Shown piece by piece: positions 1 to 6,928 of a DNA stretch of 19,692 bases (position 1 is its first letter; each line of letters opens with the position of its first letter). Below the pieces are notes generated by a model. The model saw only the letters and a list, made by a program, of their open reading frames with translations, searched no databases and was not told where the DNA came from. The translations under genes were made by a program, and so were the position numbers. The stretch lies in assembly GCA_046757925.1 (NCBI GenBank), contig JBHHZE010000054.1, forward strand, positions 1-19,692, in the 5' to 3' direction. Source of the DNA: JAZDCZ01 sp046757925. Lineage in GTDB: Bacteria; Gemmatimonadota; Gemmatimonadetes; Gemmatimonadales; GWC2-71-9.

Positions 1-677
1 ACGGAACGCTTCCCGTACTGTCGTTTTAGGGCTAGAGGTGTATCGATGACCGCGATCTGTCCCCCCACGATGAAAGCGAGGCGTTCGCACAACTCGGCGG
101 CCGCCGCCATGTCGTGCGTGGTCATGAAGGTGGTTGTCCCCTCCTGCTGCCTCTGCTTCACGATTTCCTTGATGCGCCGCGCGTTGATCGGGTCCAGCCC
201 GGCAGTGGGCTCGTCCAGGAACCACAGCCTGGGCCTCTGGATCATACTTCGTGCAAAGTTCAACCGGTTCTTCATGCCCTTGGAGAACTCGGCCACACGA
301 ACATCCGCTGCATCTTCAAGGTCGACCTTACTCAGCACCTCGACAACGTCCTCTTGATCGTTGCGGTAGAGTGAACGGAAGTACTCGAGATTCTCCCTGG
401 CGGTGAGCTTGAGGTAGTGGTTGGGGAACTCGAACGACACTCCAATGTGCTCGTAGTAGTCCGATTGCCATGTCCTGAGTTCGCGTCCCATGACCTCGAT
501 CCGGCCGTGGTAATCCTTGAGGAGCCCTATCAGCACGTTCTGGGTGGTCGTCTTTCCCGCACCGTTCGGCCCCAAGAAGCCGAAGATCTCGCCGGACTCG
601 ATGTGGAACCGCAAGCGGCGCACGGCCGGGCTGCCGGACCGTGGATACGTGAACGTCAAGTCGTCGACGGTGATCAT
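1..677 (-). CDS. ABC-2 type exporter ATP-binding subunit (partial, C-terminus off the left edge)
   Basis: About 225 residues are visible before the left edge; the usual family length is 230-300. It should hydrolyse ATP on the cytoplasmic face to drive an ABC-2 type membrane partner, probably encoded beyond the edge. Visible motifs in order are Walker A GPNGAGKT (residues 36-43), a Q-loop region with Glu in place of Gln (IGVSFEFP, about 79-85), signature FSKGMK (131-136, a variant of LSGGQ typical of drug/fluoroquinolone-type and Nod-type exporters), Walker B LWFLDEPTAGLD (151-162) and the H-loop His in TTHDM (about 188). The ATG at 677 is chosen because GAGGAG lies 9 bases upstream. It is divergent from the BNR protein, with 165 bp between. 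The substrate cannot be told from this subunit. Confidence 0.93.
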   Translation of the reverse strand, partial: MITVDDLTFTYPRSGSPAVRRLRFHIESGEIFGFLGPNGAGKTTTQNVLIGLLKDYHGRIEVMGRELRTWQSDYYEHIGVSFEFPNHYLKLTARENLEYFRSLYRNDQEDVVEVLSKVDLEDAADVRVAEFSKGMKNRLNFARSMIQRPRLWFLDEPTAGLDPINARRIKEIVKQRQQEGTTTFMTTHDMAAAAELCERLAFIVGGQIAVIDTPLALKRQYGKRS

Positions 678-842
678 GGCGTGGTTCTCCTCGTGGTATT
701 GAAGCTAAGGGAGAATGTGCACCCTCCGTGCGAGCAGGGGAACTCGGAGCTAGTTTTCCGGAAGAACCCGGGCGACTATTCGGAACCGGCTCCCGCAACC
801 GACCGAAAGCGATCAAGAACCGAACAAACGAGGCGAACAACC

Positions 843-3800
843 ATGCTTACTCGTCGATCCCTATTCCTCGAAGGAATAGCAATCCTCACAGTGCTGATAA
901 CGACCGTCCCGGCCGATGCGCAACGCCGCGGCGGCGATGACGACGCTGACAAGGGGGCCCCGACCTTAGCGTCAGCCGCTCGGAGCCTCCTCTGGCGCTC
1001 CATCGGGCCCGCGGTCGTAAGTGGCCGCATCTCCCACATCGCAGTCCACCCGACCAAGCGATCGACCTGGTACGTGGCCACCGCTTCGGGCGGCCTGTGG
1101 AAGACCGAGAACGCCGGCACCACTTTCGACCCCATCTTCGACGACCAAGGGTCGTTCGCGATCGGCGTCGTCAGCCTGAGCCCCTGCAATCCCAACGTCG
1201 TCTGGGTCGGCACCGGGGAGAACAACGCCCAGCGTTCGGTCTCCTACGGCGACGGCGTCTACAAGTCGGAAGACGGGGGCCGCAGCTGGAAGAACATGGG
1301 TTTGAAAGAGTCCTCGCAGATCGGCTCGATCGCGATCGACCCCCGCGACTGCAACACGGTCTACGTGGCCGCACACGGCCCTGTCTTCAAGGGCGGCGGC
1401 GAGCGCGGCCTGTACAAGACGACAGACGGCGGCGAGACGTGGAGCCTGCTATTCGAAACTAAGAACGAGTGGACCGGCGTCAACGAGGTGGTCATGGACC
1501 CGCGCAATCCCGACGTGCTGATCGCATCCACGTGGCAACGCGCCCGACGCCAGTTCGGCTACATCGCCGGCGGACCGGGATCGGGAATCATGCGCTCCAC
1601 CGACGGCGGCAAGACGTGGAAGTCCTCGCAGCGGGGCCTCCCCTCCGGCGAACTCGGCCGTATCGGTCTCGCGATATCGCCCGCTGACCCCGACGTGGTT
1701 TATGCCATCGTCGAAGCGGCATCGAAGGGCGGATTCTATCGCTCCAGCGACAACGGTGTGTCGTGGCAGCGCGAGAGCGACCGCGTCACCGTCGGGCTAT
1801 ACTATCAGGAGATCTTCGCCGACCCGGTGAACGTGGATCGCGTGTACGCCATGGATACTCGCACGTGGATCAGTAACGACGGCGGCAAGAACTTCGAAGT
1901 CCTGGGCGAGCGCAACAAACACGTCGACAACCACGCGCTTTGGATCGATCCGGACAACACCGATCATATCATCATCGGCTGCGACGGCGGTCTGTACGAA
2001 AGCTTCGACCGCGGTGCCACATACCGGTGGTTCGGAAACTTGCCGTTGGGCCAGTTCTACCGGGTCGAGGTCGACAGCACGCGGCCGTTCTATCGCGTGT
2101 ACGGCGGCACACAGGACAACAGCTCCGTGGGTGGGCCGTCGCGGACGCGCAACCGGCTGGGTGGCCGGAGCGCCGACTGGCTTCTGACACAGGGCGGCGA
2201 TGGCTTCTATTCACGCATCGATCCGCTGAACCCCAACATCGTCTACGCCGAATCGCAGCACGCCGGGCTGTCACGCTTCAACCTGGAAACCGGGGAACGG
2301 CTCTCGATCCGTCCTGAGGGCGCGCTCGACGAGGCGCTCGTGTGGCACTGGGATGCTCCGCTCATGATCAGCCCGCACAACCCAGCACGTCTGTATTTCG
2401 CGGCAAATCGGATCTTCAAATCGGAGGACCGCGGCAGCAGCTGGACGTACGCAAGCCCCGACCTCACCAAAGGCATCGACCGCAATCGCCTGAAGATGAT
2501 GGGACGCGTGTGGGGTGTGGGCGCCGTCGGTAAGAACCGCTCGACCTCGGTGTGGGGTGCCGTAGTGAGCTTGGCGGAGTCACCGATTCGGGAAGGCCTG
2601 CTGTTCGCCGGTACCGATGACGGCATGATCCAAATCAGTGAAGACGGCGGCGAGAACTGGCGCGCCATTCCCTCGGTGGGTAAAGGAGTGCCCGACACGA
2701 CATTCATTACCGACATTCAACCGTCGTGGCACGACTCGAACACGGTGTACGTGGCGTTCGACAACCATAAGGCCGGCGACTACAAACCGTACATCGCCAA
2801 GTCCACCAACCTGGGGCGCTCGTGGGAAGTCATTCAGAACGACCTACCGGAGCGCGGTACCGTGTACACGATTCTCGAGGACTACAAACAGCCCAACTTG
2901 CTCTTCGCCGGGACCGAGTTCGGCGCGTACTTCTCGAACGACGGCGGGGAGAGTTGGTCGAAGCTAGGCAAGGGTCTCCCAACCATTCAGGTTCGCGACA
3001 TGGTATTTCAGACGCAGCACGACGACCTCGTCATCGCCACGTTCGGCCGCGGATTCTACGTGTTCGAGGACCTGGAGCAACTCCGCGCTCTGACGCCCGA
3101 GTTCATGGCAAGCGAGGGCGGGCTGCTCCCGGTGACCGATGTCCCGATGTTCGTCGCATCGAATCGCGATCCGGGGTGGCAGGGCGCGACATTCTGGACC
3201 GCGAGCAACCCCGACGCGGGCGCCACGTTCCGCTACTACCGGAAGGACGCCATTCGCACGATGAAGCAGAAACGTGAGCGCGCCGAGCGTGCCGCGGCCA
3301 AGCGCGGTGAAGACGTGTTCTACCCCTCGTGGGATTCACTGCGTTTGGAGGACACAGAGGTGCCGGCACAGATGATCTTGAGCGTTCGCGATCCCGAAGC
3401 TACGCTCGTTACGCGATTGACCGGTAAGACCTCGAGCGGCGTCACCACCGTGCGCTGGAACCTGCGCTATCCCTCGGCCACTCCCATCAGAAGTGGCGGC
3501 GGGGGCCGTCGAGGGTTCGGTGGTGGCGGTGGTTTCTTCGGTGGGGGCGGCGGCGCGCACAACGGACCGTACATCGTTCCCGGTACCTATACGGTCTCCC
3601 TCGCCACTTACCAAGACGGCAAAGTGACGGAATTCGGTGAACCGCAAACCTTCCAAGTCTTCATGCTGGACCAGGTCGAGCGGAGCCCCGCAGTGTTGGC
3701 GTTCCAAAAGCAAGTCCAGCGCTTGCAACGCGCCGTCTTGGGAGCCAACGCCGCGGCCGGCGAAGCCCAAACGAGGGTGAACGACCTGGAGACTGCGTTC

Positions 3801-4169
3801 GAGCGCACGCCCACCGAGGACGGAGATATCCAAAACAAACTCCAGACCCTACGCGAGCAGTTGCGCGACGTGCAGTGGAAGCTGAACGGCGACCCCACCA
3901 AACGTCGCCGTGCAGAAGCCTCACCGACATCCCTGTCGCAACGTCTCGGCCGGGTCACTGGTGGGGCGTGGAGCGGCACTCTCACCGAGGTGAGCGGCAT
4001 GCAGCGCGAACAGTACGAGCTGATCGGTAAGGAGTTCGGGGTCATCCTGGCTCAGCTCCGCACGTTGATCGAACACGATCTCAAGCAGATCGAACAATAC
4101 GCCGACCAAGTGGGTGCGCCGTGGACGAGTGGGCGGCTGCCGGTGTGGACAGGAGTGGTGATTCCATAG
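843..4169 (+). CDS. secreted VPS10/BNR (Asp-box) beta-propeller protein, 1108 aa
   Basis: A large exported protein of the sortilin/VPS10-like 'glycosyl hydrolase' BNR family. The open frame extends far upstream (417), but the ATG at 843 is preferred. It opens with a signal peptide (RR, hydrophobic ILTVLITTV, then ADAQ) and has GAGG about 10 bases upstream. At least ten Asp-box repeats (S/T-x-D-x-G-x-x-W/F) are seen, for example KSEDGGRSW, KTTDGGETW, RSTDGGKTW, SSDNGVSW, SNDGGKNF, SEDRGSSW, SEDGGENW and SNDGGESW. This fits one or two seven- to ten-bladed propellers over residues 60-750. A Gly-rich linker follows (about 880-905), then a charged helical tail with coiled-coil character (about 940-1090). 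Family members in Gemmatimonadota and Acidobacteria are commonly annotated as glycosyl hydrolases, but no activity can be read from the sequence. A relic of a second copy of its 3' end lies at 4694-4747. Confidence 0.9.
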   Translation: MLTRRSLFLEGIAILTVLITTVPADAQRRGGDDDADKGAPTLASAARSLLWRSIGPAVVSGRISHIAVHPTKRSTWYVATASGGLWKTENAGTTFDPIFDDQGSFAIGVVSLSPCNPNVVWVGTGENNAQRSVSYGDGVYKSEDGGRSWKNMGLKESSQIGSIAIDPRDCNTVYVAAHGPVFKGGGERGLYKTTDGGETWSLLFETKNEWTGVNEVVMDPRNPDVLIASTWQRARRQFGYIAGGPGSGIMRSTDGGKTWKSSQRGLPSGELGRIGLAISPADPDVVYAIVEAASKGGFYRSSDNGVSWQRESDRVTVGLYYQEIFADPVNVDRVYAMDTRTWISNDGGKNFEVLGERNKHVDNHALWIDPDNTDHIIIGCDGGLYESFDRGATYRWFGNLPLGQFYRVEVDSTRPFYRVYGGTQDNSSVGGPSRTRNRLGGRSADWLLTQGGDGFYSRIDPLNPNIVYAESQHAGLSRFNLETGERLSIRPEGALDEALVWHWDAPLMISPHNPARLYFAANRIFKSEDRGSSWTYASPDLTKGIDRNRLKMMGRVWGVGAVGKNRSTSVWGAVVSLAESPIREGLLFAGTDDGMIQISEDGGENWRAIPSVGKGVPDTTFITDIQPSWHDSNTVYVAFDNHKAGDYKPYIAKSTNLGRSWEVIQNDLPERGTVYTILEDYKQPNLLFAGTEFGAYFSNDGGESWSKLGKGLPTIQVRDMVFQTQHDDLVIATFGRGFYVFEDLEQLRALTPEFMASEGGLLPVTDVPMFVASNRDPGWQGATFWTASNPDAGATFRYYRKDAIRTMKQKRERAERAAAKRGEDVFYPSWDSLRLEDTEVPAQMILSVRDPEATLVTRLTGKTSSGVTTVRWNLRYPSATPIRSGGGGRRGFGGGGGFFGGGGGAHNGPYIVPGTYTVSLATYQDGKVTEFGEPQTFQVFMLDQVERSPAVLAFQKQVQRLQRAVLGANAAAGEAQTRVNDLETAFERTPTEDGDIQNKLQTLREQLRDVQWKLNGDPTKRRRAEASPTSLSQRLGRVTGGAWSGTLTEVSGMQREQYELIGKEFGVILAQLRTLIEHDLKQIEQYADQVGAPWTSGRLPVWTGVVIP

Positions 4170-4178
4170 GATAACTGC

Positions 4179-4242
4179 GATTGGAGATTGAAGATCTGAG
4201 AGGGGAGATTCGTTCGGGATCTTCAACCTCCATGCTCCAATC
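4179..4242 (+). repeat. imperfect hairpin just after the VPS10-like gene
   Basis: The arm GATTGGAG…TTGAAGATC (4179-4196) pairs with GATCTTCAA…CTCCAATC (4218-4242). The right arm carries eight extra bases (CCTCCATG) that bulge. It starts 10 bases after the stop codon at 4169. No T-run follows, so it is not a clear Rho-independent terminator. It may stabilise the mRNA 3' end or be a repeat relic. The left arm is also read as TNNNAGA heptads (4181-4208). Confidence 0.5.
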
Positions 4243-4442
4243 AACAGTCTCCGATCGTTGTTCCCCACACCGAGCCAATGCTTCGGCATCGGAACCTAGC
4301 CGTGCGCACACTTTCGCACCTGCCCGCGGTTTTTTGATTACATCCTCACCAACCATATCCCATATCGTCTCAGTGCGGCTTCGGTTGAGTTTGTCGGAGG
4401 TCTGCGTCTGGAAATAGGTGGTCGCCAAACTGAATAAGGGGT

Positions 4443-4526
4443 GCCGGCGTGGCGGAACTGGCAGACGCAAAAGCCTAGCAAGCTTCGGAGCGAAAGCTCG
4501 TGCAGGTTCGATTCCTGTCGCCGGTA
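4443..4526 (+). tRNA. class II tRNA with leucine-type body and anticodon AGC (possibly pseudo-tRNA)
   Basis: An 84-nt cloverleaf. The acceptor GCCGGCG pairs with CGCCGGT (one G-U). The D-arm GCG/CGC has loop GAACTGGCAGA. The anticodon stem AAAGC/GCTTC has a top A-C mismatch. The seven-base loop CTAGCAA puts AGC at 4477-4479, with the usual C32, U33, A37 and A38. The long variable arm is GAGC-GAAA-GCTC, the T-arm is GCAGG-TTCGATT-CCTGT, and the discriminator is A73. The variable arm, D-loop and A73 are leucine-type, and the D-arm and T-arm match ordinary bacterial tRNA-Leu closely. A leucine anticodon (NAG, YAA) cannot be placed without breaking the stem. AGC would read the alanine codon GCU. 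The 3' end is ACCC, so CCA is not encoded. It may be a missense-type tRNA or a decayed gene. Confidence 0.75.
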
Positions 4527-4573
4527 CCCGCCGCACCATTGATGGCACGGCATTCTCGGCGTACCTTTAGATT

Positions 4574-4585
4574 GCTTGCTAGGCT
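4574..4585 (+). repeat. exact 12-base complement of the tRNA anticodon arm
   Basis: GCTTGCTAGGCT is the perfect reverse complement of 4472-4483, which covers one strand of the anticodon stem, the whole loop and the start of the other strand of the upstream tRNA. It lies 48 bases after the tRNA 3' end and, if co-transcribed, could pair with the anticodon arm. It is followed by a perfect 7-bp hairpin (CGTAGCG-TTTC-CGCTACG, 4589-4606) and a second stem GAAAGCCGA/TCGGCTTTC (4611-4619 with 4637-4645). Confidence 0.7.
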
Positions 4586-4693
4586 GCACGTAGCGTTTCC
4601 GCTACGCCTTGAAAGCCGAGGGTGGAGAACTCGCCTTCGGCTTTCGCCTCATCCCCAGGCGGTTGAAAGAGGCGCCAACGGCGCTTCTGGCGG

Positions 4694-4747
4694 GCGCCGA
4701 GGACCAGTGGACGGCTGCCGGTGTGGACGGGGGTGGTGATTCCCTAG
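4694..4747 (+). pseudogene. fossil 3' end of a second VPS10/BNR gene
   Basis: Bases 4694-4750 match 4116-4172, the end of the upstream BNR gene, with 6 mismatches in 57 and no gaps. Translated in the matching frame, the last 17 residues before TAG at 4745-4747 read APRTSGRLPVWTGVVIP against APWTSGRLPVWTGVVIP in the intact gene. No further homology is seen upstream, so only the tail of a tandem paralogue survives. The tRNA lies between the two copies. Confidence 0.8.
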
Positions 4748-4750
4748 GAT

Positions 4751-4771
4751 TGCAAAGTGCAGAGTGCAGAC
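4751..4771 (+). repeat. short heptamer array TGCARAG after the fossil stop
   Basis: Three heptads, TGCAAAG, TGCAGAG and TGCAGAC, begin three bases after the stop at 4747. The same heptad family occurs on the other strand at 17314-17348, directly after the stop of the decayed kinase gene. Confidence 0.6.
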
Positions 4772-4782
4772 TGGCGCGGGTT

Positions 4783-5181
4783 CTACTGGCCTGCTGTCTT
4801 CTCTACCATGGACCAGTGCGAATGAATGACCTTCCACTGGCCTGCCGTGCGACGATAGACCTCGGTACTGTTCCAACGGAAGGCCAGCTCACCCTCACCT
4901 GAATAGGCATTCAGGTTGAAGGTCAGGACTCCGACGGCGCCGTGCAGCTGGACATGAGGATGCTCGATCTCGAACCTGGGGACGTTGACCTTGCCTTCCA
5001 GTGGAGTCAGGTAGTCTCTCAGTGCTCCGATGCCGTCCACGCGGGATGGAGTGGCTGGGTCGAAGTACGTAGCGTCATCAGCATGGTGCGCGATGTGCCC
5101 AAGGGGGTCTCCCGCATGCCAGCGTTGCAACACCGCTCTCTCTTGGGCGATAATAATCTCCTGAGCACTCTTGCCGTTCAT
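4783..5181 (-). CDS. SnoaL/DUF4440-like NTF2-fold protein, 132 aa
   Basis: The size and pattern fit the NTF2-like superfamily (SnoaL/ketosteroid isomerase-like). An N-terminal helix carries the QRWHAGDP segment, followed by DDATYFDPATPSRVDG, and then the strand run VLTFNLNAYSGEG, AFRWNSTEVYRR and WKVIHSHWS, which is typical of the C-terminal half. No signal peptide is seen, so it is probably cytoplasmic. The ATG at 5181 has GAAGG four bases upstream. It starts 11 bases after the stop of the decayed kinase-TPR gene and is the last gene of the operon. Many members are small-molecule-binding or isomerase-like; the ligand cannot be told here. Confidence 0.85.
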   Translation of the reverse strand: MNGKSAQEIIIAQERAVLQRWHAGDPLGHIAHHADDATYFDPATPSRVDGIGALRDYLTPLEGKVNVPRFEIEHPHVQLHGAVGVLTFNLNAYSGEGELAFRWNSTEVYRRTAGQWKVIHSHWSMVEKTAGQ

Positions 5182-5192
5182 CGCGCCTTCTC

Positions 5193-6928
5193 TCAGTTCA
5201 GGTTCATTTTCATCAGCAGCGCCTTGAATCTCGAGTGTGAGCGAAGGGACGTGAAGAGGAATGAGCCCTTGATCCCGTAGATCCCACCGGCGCGTTGCTC
5301 ATATGCCTGCTCGAGCGCGTCGATCGCCTCGTCGTGTTTGCCAAGGCCCGTGTAGACGTATGCGAAAAGGTAGGACGAGACGTGCCGGTGTCGCGACTGC
5401 TCTGCGAGTTGCTGCAATATCCCGCGCGCTTTCTCGGGTTGACCGGCAACACCATAGGCTTGCCCAAGTTGTGCCAAGAGCATCATGCCGCCTGGGTTGA
5501 GCGCGACGGCTTTCTCCAATTCGGCAACACCCTCGTCAACCACCCCTTTCTTCATGTACGCCCATCCCAGCGCGGAATGACCTAATGGCCAATCGGGTTC
5601 GAGCTCGACCAACCGTTTCGCTTCCTCCAGGGCCTCGTCGTAACGACCCGCGCGCAGAAGCGCGGTCGCAAGATCGGATGAGTGGAGAGGAGTCAGCGGG
5701 TCGAGTTCCAGGGCACGTCTCCGAACCCTGATTGATTCGTTGTACCTTTCCTGGGCGGCCAGCAGAAGGCCGTAGATATCCTGGGCCATTGCGCCGTTGG
5801 GATTCAGCTCAATCGCTCGCCGGAGATCACGCTCCGCGCCCACCCAATCAAACTCGTACATGAACTTGACGGCGCCAAGCATGATGTACGCCTCGTCGAG
5901 CGAGTCGTCGAGTTCGAACGCGGTCCCGGCCTCCTGCTTCACTCTGGGATACGCCTCCTCGGGTCGGAGGCTGCCTGCCCCGTAGCCCATGCCGAGTTGC
6001 ATATACGCGAACGCCAAAGCCGCATGGGCTCGTGCGTAGTGCTCATCCGCTGCAATCGCTTGCTCTAGAAACTCGATCCCCTGTCGAATACCATCGGGCG
6101 TGTACTTGAGCAAGCAGTGCCGGCCCTGGAGGTAAAGATTGTACGCTTTGAGATCCGCCGTGGGTTCCGTCCCGATTCGGGCTCTTTCGTCCGCAGACAG
6201 CTCAGCTTCGAGGGCGTCGGCGATGCGAAAAGCCACGTCGCTCTGAATTGCAAAAACATCGGTGAGGTCACGATCGTAGGTTTCCGTCCAGAGGTGCCCG
6301 TCCGTCTCGGCGTCGATCAGCTGCGCGACGATCCGAACCCGATCGCCCGCCCGGCGTACGCTGCCCTCGAGTATCGTCCCGACCCCTAGTGCCGTGCCGA
6401 TCACCTTGACGCTCTGCTCGCGCGCCTTAAACTGCATCACGGACGTCCTGGATATCACCTTCAAGGCTGCGATCATCGGCCGGCCCTCATGCAGTAAAAT
6501 GTTCTCGGGCTTGATGTCGCGGTGGATCACCCCATGCTGGTGTGCGTAGTCCAGCGCATCGGCTACGCGGTCGTGATTCTTACCGCTTCCTCAACACCTA
6601 GTTGTGTTTCGCGGTTCAGTTTGTCGCGCAGCGTCTCACCGTCGATGAACGGCATGACGTAGTAGAGAAAGCCATCCGCTTCGCCCGAATCGAACAGCGG
6701 CAAGATATGCAGGTGCTGCAGGTTGGCGGTGGTCTTGATCTCCTGCACGAAACGCTCGGCGCCCAAGACGGCACCGAGTTCGGAACGCAGGACTTTGATC
6801 GCGACTCTGCGGTCGTGCTTCAAGTCCCGCGCAAGGTAGACGGTTGCCATGCCGCCTTCGCCCAAGTGGCGTTCGATCTTGTAGCGGTCGGCGAGTGCGG
6901 CGGAGAGGCGAGCGGTGGGAACGGTCAT
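5193..6928 (-). pseudogene. decayed serine/threonine kinase–TPR receptor gene (frameshift plus internal deletion)
   Basis: The ATG at 6928 overlaps the stop of the upstream kinase gene (ATGA, 6925-6928). The N-lobe is intact: GEGGMATVYLARD, VAIK lysine, and HILPLFDSGEADGFLYYVMP. At about 6567 one base is missing (ACCGCG where ACCGACG is expected), giving an early TAG at 6563-6565. The next frame resumes with VIHRDIKPENILLHEGRPMIA. Then, with no DFG motif, activation loop, rest of the C-lobe or membrane segment, it runs straight into ALKVISRTSVMQF and VGTILEGSVRRAGDR, the TolB-like N-terminal sensor region that normally lies hundreds of residues later (junction near 6467-6471). A complete set of TPR repeats follows to 5193. 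The frame from 6530 remains open for 445 codons, so a TPR-only product may still be made. A sequencing error could explain the single-base shift but not the deletion. Confidence 0.88.

Noticed and set aside
417..842. N-terminal extension of the BNR protein by 142 codons
   Set aside because: It runs antisense through the ABC transporter gene and has no domain; the signal peptide and ribosome binding site place the start at 843.
4081..4548. Minus-strand 155-codon frame across the VPS10 end and the tRNA
   Set aside because: It overlaps a tRNA and a real gene, and its translation shows no domain or ribosome binding site.
4472..4585. Group I intron or attC site in the tRNA region
   Set aside because: The tRNA is continuous with all arms adjacent, no intron core is visible, and the R/L box pattern of integron attC sites is absent.
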